The notes beneath the pieces are model-generated. The model searched no databases. It saw only the letters and a list, made by a program, of their open reading frames with translations, and was not told the origin of the DNA. A stretch of 64,000 nucleotides of DNA from Arthrobacter sulfonylureivorans (lineage in GTDB: Bacteria; Actinomycetota; Actinomycetes; Actinomycetales; Micrococcaceae), in NCBI GenBank assembly GCA_004000035.1, contig RJAE01000016.1, positions 19,977 to 83,976 on the forward strand. The letters run 5' to 3'. The translations under genes were made by a program, and so were the position numbers. Of this stretch, positions 35,960 through 45,025 are shown piece by piece. How positions within the stretch are numbered: the first letter of the stretch is position 1; each line of letters begins with the position of its first letter.

Positions 35960-37122
35960 GCTCCGGACTTCGCTGGGAAGACGCCCGGGCCGCCGCCTAC
36001 GCGGCCGGCCTGGCGGCAGCGCTTCGGCCGGCCGCCGACGTGGAGCTGGCAGCATGCACCGGCCGCACGTTGGCCGCCGACCTGCCGGCGCTGCTGCCGG
36101 TGCCGCACTACGCCTCGTCCGCCATGGACGGCTGGGCCATCGCCGGCACCGGGCCGTGGCAATTGGTGCAGGCCGGCACTGGGCTGCGGCCGGGACAGGC
36201 CGCCCCGGTGGTCACCGGCGGCCTGATCCCCGACGGCACGGACAGCGTGCTGCGCAGCGAATGCGGGACTGCGGCGACGCAGCAGCTTGAGCTGTGCCCG
36301 GGGACCACGGAGCGGGAATTGGCCGCCGGGCGCCATATCCGTCCGGCCGGCGAGGAGACCGCAGCCGGCGCCGTCGTGGTGGCCGCCGGCACGGTGCTGA
36401 CTCCCGCGCATCTGGCCGTCGCCGCGGTCTGCGGCCACGATGCGCTTCCCGTTGCTGCGGTCCCGCGGGTCGCGCTGCTGCTCACCGGCGACGAGGTCGT
36501 CACCTCCGGGATCCCCGCACCGGGCCGGGTCCGCGATACGTTTGGCCCCACCCTGCCGGCCATCATCGCCCGGTTCGGAGGCCAGGTCGCCGGCAGCCGG
36601 CGGCTGCCCGACGACTTCGCAACCACGGCGGAGGCCATCGCCGACTGCGGCGGCGACGTGGTGGTCACCACCGGCGGGACCGGCACATCCGCCGCCGACC
36701 ATCTGCGCCGGGTGCTGGACGCCGACGGCGCCGCCATCCTGGTCCCGTCCATCCGGATGCGCCCGGGGCACCCGGCATTGCTGGCCCGGTTGGCCGACGG
36801 GCGCCCGCTGGTAGGCCTGCCCGGGAACCCGCTGGCGGCGATGATGGCGCTGCTGACCCTGGCGGACCCGCTGCTGGCAGGGATGACCGGCCGCCCGCCG
36901 GCGCCGCTGCGCACCGTGCGCGCCGGAACAGCCCTGCGGCCGCTGCACAACCAGGACCGGCTGGTGCCTTACGGACTTGCTCCCGAGGGCGGTGCCGTCC
37001 CCGCGGACCACATCGGCTCGGCCATGATGCGCGGACTGGCGGCCGCCGACGGCGTGATGGTGGTACCGGCCGCCGGCGCGGACCCCGGCCAACGGTTGCC
37101 GGCCCTTGACCTGCCCTGGTGA
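35956..37122 (+). CDS. moeA: Molybdopterin molybdotransferase
   Basis: This 388-residue MoeA inserts molybdate into adenylylated molybdopterin. Family signatures are LPALLPVPHYASSAMDGWAI, the TGDEVV motif (LLTGDEVVTSGIPAPGRVRD), the TTGGTGTSAADH loop and VGLPGNPLAAMM. The GTG overlaps the preceding stop. It belongs to the mobA-DUF6457-moeA unit. After the stop come short repeats and then fdhD. Confidence 0.92.
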   Translation: MSSGLRWEDARAAAYAAGLAAALRPAADVELAACTGRTLAADLPALLPVPHYASSAMDGWAIAGTGPWQLVQAGTGLRPGQAAPVVTGGLIPDGTDSVLRSECGTAATQQLELCPGTTERELAAGRHIRPAGEETAAGAVVVAAGTVLTPAHLAVAAVCGHDALPVAAVPRVALLLTGDEVVTSGIPAPGRVRDTFGPTLPAIIARFGGQVAGSRRLPDDFATTAEAIADCGGDVVVTTGGTGTSAADHLRRVLDADGAAILVPSIRMRPGHPALLARLADGRPLVGLPGNPLAAMMALLTLADPLLAGMTGRPPAPLRTVRAGTALRPLHNQDRLVPYGLAPEGGAVPADHIGSAMMRGLAAADGVMVVPAAGADPGQRLPALDLPW

Positions 37123-37128
37123 GCCGGC

Positions 37129-37210
37129 GCCGGCGACCCGGTGCCGGCGACCCAGTCCCTAGACTCCCGCTTCCTTGGCCTCCAGCCGCCCTCCCGCCTC
37201 CAGCCGCCCT
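37129..37210. repeat. Short tandem repeats after moeA
   Basis: A 14-bp unit (gccggcgacccggt) occurs twice at 37129 and 37143, and a second unit (cctccagccgccct) occurs at 37179 and 37197 with an 18-bp period. A related cttggcctcc stretch appears again near 37219. They fill the moeA-fdhD gap. Confidence 0.65.
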
Positions 37211-37293
37211 TCTGTCTCCTTGGCCTCCGGCGCCCGGGCGGCCGCGGCGCGTGCCGTGGATTACCCTTGTAGCAGGCAGTAGAGGAGAAGTAC

Positions 37294-38178
37294 ATGGGCC
37301 GCTTGACCCAGCGCCGGAAGGTGCTCAAACTCAGTCTTGACGCGCCGCCGCGGCGCCGCGAGGACGTGATGGCGGTGGAAGAGCCGCTGGAAATCCGGCT
37401 GGCCGGGCGCGCGTTCTCCATCACCATGCGCACGCCGGGCGACGACTTCGACCTGGTGGCCGGTTTCCTGGTCTCCGAGGGCATCGTCTGGTCGCCCGAA
37501 CAGCTGCTCTCCCTGCGCTTCTGCGCCGGCGAGGACGAGAACGGCCGGCAGACCTTCAACGTGGTGGAGGCACAGCTGGCGCCCGGCGTGGCACTGCCGG
37601 ATCCGCGGCTGGACCGCCAGGTGGTCACCAGCAGCGCGTGCGGCATCTGCGGCACCGCGTCGATTGACGCGGTGACCAAGCGCTCCCGCTTCGCGCTGCA
37701 TGATGACGACGCCGGTGCCGCCGCGGGCACTGACGGCACCGACGGCGGCGGTGACGTGGCGCTGGACATCCTGCTGCAGCTGCCGGACCGGCTGCGCGAG
37801 CAGCAGCAGGTCTTCGAACGCACCGGCGGTGTGCACGCGGCCGGCCTGTTCAGCTTCGAGGGCGAACTGCTCTGCCTGCGCGAAGACGTGGGACGGCACA
37901 ACGCGGTGGACAAGGTGGTGGGCTGGGCCCTGCGCGAGGGCAAGCTGCCGCTGCGGAACACGGTGCTGCAGGTCTCCGGGCGGGCCTCCTTCGAGCTGGT
38001 CCAGAAGGCCCATCTGGCGGGCATCCCCGCCCTGTCGGCCGTCAGCGCGCCGTCCTCGCTCGCCGTCGAACTGGCGGAAAAAGTTGGCCTGACGCTGGCC
38101 GGTTTCAGCCGCGGCCGCAGCGTCAATGTGTACACACACCCGGCACGGATTGGCACCGCCGTCGGCCATTTGGTGTGA
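37294..38178 (+). CDS. fdhD: Formate dehydrogenase accessory sulfurtransferase
   Basis: This 294-residue FdhD transfers sulfur from a cysteine desulfurase to the molybdenum cofactor, which is required for formate dehydrogenase activity. The catalytic cysteines are Cys116 and Cys119 in SSACGICGTAS, and the C-terminal EDVGRHNAVDKVVG motif binds the nucleotide part of the cofactor. GAGGAG precedes the ATG. The gene for the likely client molybdoenzyme follows 51 bases downstream. Confidence 0.94.
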   Translation: MGRLTQRRKVLKLSLDAPPRRREDVMAVEEPLEIRLAGRAFSITMRTPGDDFDLVAGFLVSEGIVWSPEQLLSLRFCAGEDENGRQTFNVVEAQLAPGVALPDPRLDRQVVTSSACGICGTASIDAVTKRSRFALHDDDAGAAAGTDGTDGGGDVALDILLQLPDRLREQQQVFERTGGVHAAGLFSFEGELLCLREDVGRHNAVDKVVGWALREGKLPLRNTVLQVSGRASFELVQKAHLAGIPALSAVSAPSSLAVELAEKVGLTLAGFSRGRSVNVYTHPARIGTAVGHLV

Positions 38179-38229
38179 GACCGGCGACGGCTGTCGAGAA
38201 TTCCGTGTGAGCCGGGATACATTAGGGGC

Positions 38230-40539
38230 ATGACTCGCCCGGCACCTGTGAATGACATTGACGAAAGCACCCTGAAGGTCAAGGAACCGAAGAAGGTTGC
38301 CGCCGGTATTCCGGCTGTGAAGATTGCGCTGGAGCGCGGCATCGAGCAGGCGGGCGTCGCGCGCACCGCCCGTTCGCTGCTGCGGATCAACCAGCGCGGC
38401 GGCTTCGACTGCCCGGGCTGTGCCTGGCCGGAATCCATCACCGGACCGCGCAAACCGGCCGAGTTCTGCGAAAACGGCGCCAAGGCCGTGGCCGAGGAGA
38501 ACACCAAGCGCACCGTGACGCCGGAGTTCTGGGCGCGGCATTCCATCGAAGAGCTGGCCACCAAGACCGAGTACTGGCTGGGCCAGCAGGGCCGGATCAC
38601 CGAGCCGGTGATCATCCGCGAGGGCGAGACGCATTACTCGCCGATCTCTTGGGCGGACGCCTTCAGCCTGATCGGGGAGCGCATCCGGGCGACGACGCCG
38701 GACCGCTGCGTCTTCTACACCTCGGGCCGCACCGCGAACGAGACCGCGTTCATGTACCAGCTGTTCGCGCGTTCGCTGGGCACCAACAACCTGCCGGACT
38801 GCTCTAACATGTGCCACGAGTCCTCCGGCAGCGCCCTGAACCCCACCATCGGCATCGGCAAGGGCACCGTGTCGCTGGAGGACATCCACCACTCCGAACT
38901 GATCTTCGTTGTGGGCCAGAACCCGGGCACCAACCACCCGCGTATGCTCTCCGCGCTGAAGGAGTGCAAGGACAACGGCGGCACTATCGTGGCCGTCAAC
39001 CCGCTGCCGGAAACCGGGCTGATGGCGTTCAAGGACCCGCAGTCGGTGGACGGGCTGGTCCGCGGCGGCACCAAGCTCGCCGACGAGTTCCTGCAGATCA
39101 AGGTAGGCGGGGACCTGGCCCTGTTCCAGGCGCTGGGACACCTGCTGCTGGAAGAGGAAGACCGCGCCCCGGGCACCGTGGTGGACAAGGACTTCATCGA
39201 GGCGAACACCGACGGATTCGAGGACTATGCGGCGGCCCGCCGCCACATCGACTGGACCGAGACCGAGAAGGCCACCGGGCTCTCCCGGCTGGACATCGCG
39301 AAGGTGGCCGGCCTGCTGGCCAAGTCCAAGGCCACCATCATCTGCTGGGCGCTGGGACTGACCCAGCAGCCGCATTCGGTGGATACCCTGCGCGAGATCA
39401 TCAACCTGCTGCTGCTGCAGGGCAACTTCGGCAAGCCCGGCGCCGGTGCCTGCCCGGTCCGCGGCCACTCCAACGTCCAGGGCGACCGCACCATGGGCAT
39501 CTGGGAAAAGCCGAAGGAATGGCTGCTGGCCGCGCTGGACAAGGAATTCGGCATCACGTCCCCGCGCGAGCACGGCGTAGATTCCACCGAGGCGATCGAC
39601 GCCTTCGCCGAAGGCAAGGTGGACGTCTTCGTGTCGATGGGCGGCAACTTCGCCTTGGCGAACTCGGAAACGGAGGCGCTGGAAGCCGGGATGCAGAAGG
39701 CCGGCCTGACCGTACATATATCCACCAAGCCCAACCGGTCCCACGTGGTGCACGGCAAGACCTCGCTGATCTTGCCCACGCTGGGCCGCACCGACCGGGA
39801 TGACAAGCACCCCAACGGCGCACAGTTCCTCTCGGTGGAAGATTCCATGTCCGTCATCCGCTCCACGCAGGGCCGGCTGGAACCGGTCAGCGAGCACCTG
39901 CTGGCCGAGCCGGTGATCATCGCGCGGATGGCCCAGGCCACCTTCGGCGATGACCACCCGGTGGATTGGCGGGCGATGGCCGAGGACTACGACGTGGTCC
40001 GCGACCACATCTCCCGCGTGCTGCCCGGATTCGAGGACTTCAACACCAGGATCCGGAACAAGAGCGGCTTCGTGCTGCCGAACCCGCCGCGCGACACCCG
40101 CTCCTTCGCCACGGACATTGGCAAGGGCCGGTTCACCGTCAGCCCGCTGGAGTATTTGGAGGCGCCCGAAGGCCACCTGATCCTGCAGACCCTGCGCAGC
40201 CATGATCAGTACAACACCACGTTCTACGGACTGGACGACCGCTACCGCGGCATCTCCAATGGACGTCGGGTGGTAATGGTGCACCCGGACGACCTGGCCG
40301 AACTGGGTTTCGCCGACCGGGACCTGGTGGACGTGATCAGCACGTTCAAGGGCACCGAGCGCCGAGCCGACGCGTTCCGGCTGGTGGCCTACCCGACGGC
40401 GCGCGGCTGTGCCGCCGCCTACTTCCCGGAAGCCAATGCGCTGGTCCACCGGGACCTGGTGGCCCGCGAGTCCAACACCCCCGGCTTCAAGGCGATGACG
40501 GTGCGCTTCATCCCGCACGAGGAGAAGCAGCTCAGCTGA
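38230..40539 (+). CDS. FdhF/YdeP family molybdopterin oxidoreductase
   Basis: This 769-residue bis-MGD enzyme belongs to the YdeP branch of formate-dehydrogenase-like oxidoreductases. It has an N-terminal GGFDCPGCAWPES motif, a core with the SNMCHESSG region, a WALGLTQQPHSVDTL stretch and a C-terminal cofactor-binding barrel. It lacks the full N-terminal 4Fe-4S Cys pattern of classical formate dehydrogenase, and the active-site ligand is not obvious, so formate as substrate is not assured. The neighbouring fdhD, moeA and mobA supply cofactor. Confidence 0.88.
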   Translation: MTRPAPVNDIDESTLKVKEPKKVAAGIPAVKIALERGIEQAGVARTARSLLRINQRGGFDCPGCAWPESITGPRKPAEFCENGAKAVAEENTKRTVTPEFWARHSIEELATKTEYWLGQQGRITEPVIIREGETHYSPISWADAFSLIGERIRATTPDRCVFYTSGRTANETAFMYQLFARSLGTNNLPDCSNMCHESSGSALNPTIGIGKGTVSLEDIHHSELIFVVGQNPGTNHPRMLSALKECKDNGGTIVAVNPLPETGLMAFKDPQSVDGLVRGGTKLADEFLQIKVGGDLALFQALGHLLLEEEDRAPGTVVDKDFIEANTDGFEDYAAARRHIDWTETEKATGLSRLDIAKVAGLLAKSKATIICWALGLTQQPHSVDTLREIINLLLLQGNFGKPGAGACPVRGHSNVQGDRTMGIWEKPKEWLLAALDKEFGITSPREHGVDSTEAIDAFAEGKVDVFVSMGGNFALANSETEALEAGMQKAGLTVHISTKPNRSHVVHGKTSLILPTLGRTDRDDKHPNGAQFLSVEDSMSVIRSTQGRLEPVSEHLLAEPVIIARMAQATFGDDHPVDWRAMAEDYDVVRDHISRVLPGFEDFNTRIRNKSGFVLPNPPRDTRSFATDIGKGRFTVSPLEYLEAPEGHLILQTLRSHDQYNTTFYGLDDRYRGISNGRRVVMVHPDDLAELGFADRDLVDVISTFKGTERRADAFRLVAYPTARGCAAAYFPEANALVHRDLVARESNTPGFKAMTVRFIPHEEKQLS

Positions 40540-40658
40540 CACTGCGGCGGCTGCCGGGCTGGCCCCTGGGTGGGTACGGCCGCCGGAGGGCTGGCCGCTA
40601 GATGGGTCGGCCGCCGGAGGACCGGCCCTTGGCGGACCGAGCCACCCGTTACGCGCCC

Positions 40659-40703
40659 AGGTCAGGGGTTGGCGTCCAACTCATCGGATGCTGCCCCTGA
40701 CCT
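40659..40703 (+). terminator. Hairpin after the FdhF-like gene
   Basis: AGGTCAGGGG (40659-40668) pairs with CCCCTGACCT (40694-40703). The stem is perfect over ten pairs with a 25-base loop. No T-run follows. Confidence 0.45.
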
Positions 40704-40723
40704 CACCGCGAGGTTGCCCTGTG

Positions 40724-40761
40724 GCGTCCAGATCAGGCGTTATAACGGGCGATCTGGACGC
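40724..40761. repeat. 11-bp inverted repeat around the palindrome CGTTATAACG
   Basis: GCGTCCAGATC (40724-40734) and GATCTGGACGC (40751-40761) are perfect complements, and the spacer contains the 10-bp palindrome CGTTATAACG (40738-40747). It could be a terminator-like or protein-binding element. Confidence 0.55.
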
Positions 40762-40795
40762 TAAACCCTGCGCTCGACAAAAACGGAACCAGGAC

Positions 40796-40984
40796 GTCCG
40801 GCAGTCTGGACGGAGCCGGGGTGTCCGGCAGCCTGGACGAGGATGGTTCCGGGCGTCCGGCAGCCTGGACGGAGCCGGGACGTCCGGCAGTCTGGACGAG
40901 GACGGAGCCGGGACCTCCGCCAGCGCGGACCGGGACAGGTTCCGCGCGTCCGGCGGCCCGGACGAGGACAGGCCTCGGGCGTCC
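40796..40984. repeat. Minisatellite of 27-33-bp units
   Basis: Units beginning GTCCGGCAG or a close variant start at 40796, 40823, 40855, 40882, 40915, 40948 and 40981, so periods are 27, 32, 27, 33, 33 and 33. Open frames cross the array because most periods are multiples of three, but no ribosome binding site or homology supports a gene. The 555-base gap holds only this array and the hairpins before it. Confidence 0.75.
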
Positions 40985-41094
40985 ATCTGCACGGCACCAG
41001 GACAGATTCTGGCCGCGGCGGCGCCGGCGGGAACAGCGCGGGGCTCCGGAAGGTTCTAGGGTTGCAGTAGGATCATCAGCCCTAAGGAGCCATC

Positions 41095-42969
41095 ATGTCC
41101 ATGGAAGGTGCAGCCTGGAGTTCGCTCTATCGGCTTTCGCATTCGAAGGACCAGGAGTCGTTCTCCCGCGACACCGTCCGCCGCACCTTCGCGTTCGCCG
41201 CGCCGTACAAGGCCAAGATTACGGTCTTCGTGCTGCTCTCCGTGGTGACTGCCGCGCTGGCCGTTGCCACGCCGGTCCTGGCCGGACAGGTAGTGGACGC
41301 GATCGTCGCCAAGACCGGCATCGAGCTGGTGATCTGGCTGGCCGTGGTGATCGCGCTGGTGGCCATCGCCGACGCCGGACTCAGCATGGTGACCCGGTGG
41401 ATCTCCTCCGGCCTGGGTGAGGACATCATCCTGGATCTGCGCACCGCCGTATTCGACCATGTGCAGAAGATGCCGATCGCCTTCTTCATGCGAACCCGCA
41501 CCGGAGCCCTTGTCAGCCGGTTGAACAACGATGTGATCGGTGCCCAGCGGGCCTTCGCCGGCACGCTTTCCGGAGTGGTCAGCAACGTGGTGGCGCTGAT
41601 CCTGACGCTGATCGTCATGCTGAACACGTCTTGGCAGGTCACGCTGCTGGCCCTGCTGATGCTCCCAATCTTCCTGCTACCTGCCCGCCGGATGGGCAGC
41701 CGTCTGGCGGACCTCCGGCGCGAGACCGCCAACCACAATTCCGCTATGAGCACCCAGATGACCGAGCGGTTCTCCGCACCCGGAGCCACGCTGGTCAAAC
41801 TGTTCGGCCGCCCCGCCGACGAATCCCGCGAGTTCAAGCTGCGGGCCCAGCGCGTGCGAGACATCGGCATCAAGACGGCGGTCATGCAGTGGGTCTTCGT
41901 CACCGCGCTGACCCTGGTGTCGGCGCTGGCGCTGGCCCTGGTCTACGGGCTGGGAGGCTTCTACGCGATCATTGGCCAACTGGAGCCGGGCGACGTGGTG
42001 ACCCTGGCCCTGCTGCTCACCCGCCTGTATGCCCCGCTGACGGCCCTGGCGAACGCCCGGGTGGAGATTTCCAGCGCACTGGTCAGCTTTGAGCGGGTCT
42101 TCGAAGTGCTGGACCTGAAGCCCCTGATCACCGAAAAGGACGACGCCGGTACCGTCCCGCCAGGACCCGTCTCCGTTGAGTTCAAGGACGTGCGGTTCGC
42201 CTACCCATCCGCCGAGAAGGTGTCGCTGGCCTCGCTGGAAGAGGTGGCCACCCTCGACGCCCGCGGCGGCGATGAAGTGCTGCACGGCATCAGCTTCCGG
42301 GTGGAACCCGGCCAGACGCTGGCGCTGGTGGGCTCCTCGGGCGCCGGAAAGTCGACCATGGCCCAACTGCTGGCCCGGCTGTACGACGTGGACTCCGGTT
42401 CCGTTGAACTCTCCGGCATCGATGTCCGGGACCTGAGCTTCGAGGCGCTGCGCGGAACCATCGGGATGGTGACCCAGGACGGGCACTTGTTCCACGAAAC
42501 CATTCGCTCCAACCTGCTGCTGGCCCGGCCGGAGGCCAGCGACGCCGAGATCTGGGACGTGCTGCGCCGTGCCCGACTGGAAGAACTGATCAAGTCGCTG
42601 CCGGATGGTCTGGACACCATGGTGGGGGAGCGCGGCTACCGGCTCTCCGGCGGCGAACGCCAGCGGATGACCATTGCTCGGCTGCTGCTGGGCCATCCCC
42701 GGGTGGTCATCCTGGATGAGGCAACGGCGGCACTGGACTCGACCAACGAAGCCGCCGTGCAGGCGGCGCTCACCGAGGCACTCGCGGGGCGCACCGCCGT
42801 CGTTATTGCGCACCGGCTCTCCACCGTGCGCTCCGCCGACCGCATCCTGGTGGTGGAGGGCGGACGGATCGTGGAGCAGGGCACACACGCCCAGCTGCTG
42901 GCGCTGGAAGGCCGCTACGCCGAGCTCTACCGGACCCAGTTCCTCAGCGACGCCACGGTGGCCAGCTGA
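41095..42969 (+). CDS. ABC transporter, fused permease and ATPase (exporter type)
   Basis: This 624-residue half-transporter has six membrane helices (about 40-330) and a C-terminal ATPase with Walker A GSSGAGKST, Q-loop, signature RLSGGERQR, Walker B VVILDEATAALD and the H-loop His in AHRLSTV. It resembles MsbA/lipid- and drug-exporting half-transporters that act as dimers. AAGGAG precedes the ATG. It is followed by a ROK regulator after 120 bases, but the cargo is unknown. Confidence 0.93.
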   Translation: MSMEGAAWSSLYRLSHSKDQESFSRDTVRRTFAFAAPYKAKITVFVLLSVVTAALAVATPVLAGQVVDAIVAKTGIELVIWLAVVIALVAIADAGLSMVTRWISSGLGEDIILDLRTAVFDHVQKMPIAFFMRTRTGALVSRLNNDVIGAQRAFAGTLSGVVSNVVALILTLIVMLNTSWQVTLLALLMLPIFLLPARRMGSRLADLRRETANHNSAMSTQMTERFSAPGATLVKLFGRPADESREFKLRAQRVRDIGIKTAVMQWVFVTALTLVSALALALVYGLGGFYAIIGQLEPGDVVTLALLLTRLYAPLTALANARVEISSALVSFERVFEVLDLKPLITEKDDAGTVPPGPVSVEFKDVRFAYPSAEKVSLASLEEVATLDARGGDEVLHGISFRVEPGQTLALVGSSGAGKSTMAQLLARLYDVDSGSVELSGIDVRDLSFEALRGTIGMVTQDGHLFHETIRSNLLLARPEASDAEIWDVLRRARLEELIKSLPDGLDTMVGERGYRLSGGERQRMTIARLLLGHPRVVILDEATAALDSTNEAAVQAALTEALAGRTAVVIAHRLSTVRSADRILVVEGGRIVEQGTHAQLLALEGRYAELYRTQFLSDATVAS

Positions 42970-43088
42970 TCCGGAGGGGTTGAAGCGCACCGCGCCGACA
43001 GTCCAGCCGCGCCAAGCGTGTGCTTGGGCCGGTCAATGACTAGAGTTGCTGTGGGGTCCCCGGCGACAAATGAGCGGAAAGCGGTGCA

Positions 43089-44318
43089 ATGCAGCGAGGA
43101 ACCAACCTGGGCCGCTTGGGCGGCTACAACCAGGCTGTGATCCTGGATGCCATCCGTCGCGCCCACGAGGGCATCGCCCGGGTGGAGCTGGTGGAGCGCA
43201 CCGGGCTGTCCCCGCAAACCATCTCCAACGTAGTGCGCCGGCTGGTGGACGAAGGCCTGGTCCGGGAAGACCGCAAAACGGTCAGCGGTCCGGGCAAACC
43301 GCGAACGGTGTTGCAGTTGGAAGTTTCCAGCCGGTTGGCTATCGGCATCCATCTTGACCCGGTGGTCATGACCCTGGTCATGCTCAATCTCGACGGCGAG
43401 GTGGTGGCTCGTGCCCGGCACGATAATCCCGGTGCAGGCCAGCCCGACGGCATGACCGAGGCGATGGCCGCCGCGGTTGAAGAGCTGATTGTCGACTCGG
43501 GCATCGAACGCCACCGGATCTTGGGCATCGGGCTGGCCGCGCCGGGGCCGATCGATGCATCCGAAGGCACCGTGGTGGACCCGCCGATGATGCGCGAATG
43601 GAGTTCGGTGCCGCTGCGCGAACCACTCAGCCGCCTGACGGGGCTGCCGGTGCTTATGGATAAGGACACGACTGCGGCGGCGGTGGCGGAGCTCTGGGCC
43701 AGCGGACGTCAGGCGCCCGAGAACTTTGTGTTCGTGTATCTGGGCACGGGCCTGGGCGCCGGCGTGGTGCTAGACGGCGCGGTGCTGCGCGGAGCCTCCA
43801 GCAACATCGGCGAGATCGGCCATTTCCCGGTGGACGAGGAGGTGCCCCTGTGCGAGTGCGGGAAACGTAATTGCGTGGGCATGGCGTTGAATTTCGGCAC
43901 GCTGTTCCAGCAGGCCGCGGAGGCCGGCGTTTTTCCGCCCGATGCCGAGCTGGGCGACCGGCACCAGGCCACGGAGAGCATCATCACCCTCTGCCGGAAG
44001 GCCGTTGAGGGCGATGCTGCCGCCACGGCGATCGTCGGCCGGGCTGCCCGGTTGGTCGGCGGCACGGTGGCTCAGGTGGTGAATATCTTGGACGTGGACC
44101 GGGTGATCTTCGGCGGCCCCTTGTGGAACGGGCTCGAGGAGCTTGCGCTGCCGATCCTGCACCAAGAGATCAACACCCGCTTCGTCTCCCGGGCCATCCA
44201 TGGGGTCGAGGTGGTCTCGTCCTCGCTGGGGTTCGAAGTGGGTGCCATCGGCGGCGCCTGCCTGGTTCTGGACGACGCGTTGTCGCCGAAGGCCAGCGGG
44301 CTGCTATTGGGCAGCTGA
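43089..44318 (+). CDS. ROK family transcriptional regulator
   Basis: This 409-residue protein has an N-terminal winged helix (ARVELVERTGLSPQTISNVVRRLVDEGL) and a C-terminal ROK sugar-kinase-like domain with the FVYLGTGLGAGVVLDG nucleotide loop and the zinc-binding motif CECGKRNCVGM. Such NagC/Mlc-like proteins repress sugar genes. No sugar operon is adjacent, so its targets may lie outside the window; an AT-rich patch just downstream (44404-44436) could hold an operator. Confidence 0.92.
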   Translation: MQRGTNLGRLGGYNQAVILDAIRRAHEGIARVELVERTGLSPQTISNVVRRLVDEGLVREDRKTVSGPGKPRTVLQLEVSSRLAIGIHLDPVVMTLVMLNLDGEVVARARHDNPGAGQPDGMTEAMAAAVEELIVDSGIERHRILGIGLAAPGPIDASEGTVVDPPMMREWSSVPLREPLSRLTGLPVLMDKDTTAAAVAELWASGRQAPENFVFVYLGTGLGAGVVLDGAVLRGASSNIGEIGHFPVDEEVPLCECGKRNCVGMALNFGTLFQQAAEAGVFPPDAELGDRHQATESIITLCRKAVEGDAAATAIVGRAARLVGGTVAQVVNILDVDRVIFGGPLWNGLEELALPILHQEINTRFVSRAIHGVEVVSSSLGFEVGAIGGACLVLDDALSPKASGLLLGS

Positions 44319-44841
44319 CTGCAGGGCCCTACCACACGTAGCTGAACATCCTGTGCTTTTCGTCATATTCCTTGACTTTGAGCGCCCCTGCGCCTTGCAG
44401 CTTGCATTATTTAATCCAATCGATTTAGATAAGAGGTGGCGGCAGTGCCTGGAGTACTCACACTCTGGGGAATGAACGGCTCCGGAGCGGCTCAGGTGCT
44501 TCAGGGGAACGGCGCGGTCGCCAGCCAACAGGTGGCAGGAAGCTGCTGCTGGCTCCGGCGAACGGGAAGAAACGGAACCAGCGGTCCCATGCTGACAGGG
44601 ATTCCTGCCCACTTCGGTGGAAATGCACTACAACAGGCCACCGTCTGTGCTTCCGTGGGGGGTTGCACAGGCGGGGGCCTGTTTCCGTCTGAGCAGAGTG
44701 CGGCCGGATAAGCAGCGTGCGGCCGGCGTCCGTGTATGACAGTGTCACAGCGGGACGGGACGGGACGGGACGGGGCGGGACGGGGCGGCGACGGCCGGGG
44801 CGGCGGTGGCTGAAGCGGCGCACGCCGCGGGTAAGGATCAG
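44319..44841. other. Gene-free region: AT-rich patch and G-rich pentamer repeat
   Basis: This 523-base gap has no convincing gene. An AT-rich stretch (44404-44436, containing AATCGATT) stands out against the high-GC background. TGACAGTGTCA (44737-44747) is a perfect palindrome around one central base. A CGGGA/CGGGG pentamer repeat occupies 44751-44788, with eight G-tracts separated by two bases, a strong G-quadruplex candidate. Confidence 0.6.
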
Positions 44842-44914
44842 TGCCCCCGGGCAGATTCGAACTGCCGACACCCGCTTTAGGAGAGCGGTGCTCTATCCCC
44901 TGAGCTACGGGGGC
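44842..44914 (-). tRNA. tRNA-Arg (anticodon CCT)
   Basis: The minus strand folds into a standard cloverleaf: acceptor stem GCCCCCG/CGGGGGC, D-arm GCTC...GAGC, anticodon stem CCGCT/AGCGG with loop CTCCTAA, T-arm GGCAG-TTCGAAT-CTGCC and discriminator A. The anticodon CCT reads AGG codons. CCA is not encoded. No integrase or attachment repeat was found at it. Confidence 0.95.
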
Positions 44915-45025
44915 AACGCCAAAAGCTTAGCTTAACTGGCGTGCCGTACCGGTGCGGCGGCCGGGCGGCGGAAGCATCGGTGGCTCACGCTTCGCCAGGC
45001 CACGCCCCTCCCGGGCCGGGCCCGC

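Noticed and set aside
40688-41059. Open frame encoding repeated SGSLDEDGAG-type peptides
   Set aside because: It exists only because the minisatellite periods are mostly multiples of three; no ribosome binding site, homology or codon bias supports it.
44404-44436. AT-rich patch as a definite ROK operator
   Set aside because: AATCGATT is palindromic but the flanks do not form a good longer dyad, so it was noted only as a possibility.
44436-44711. 91-codon plus-strand frame downstream of the ROK gene
   Set aside because: No ribosome binding site, no recognised similarity, and a Gly-rich shadow-like composition.
44842-44914. tRNA-Arg as an integration site of a mobile element
   Set aside because: No integrase, no repeated 3' end of the tRNA and no phage or plasmid genes were found in the flanks.
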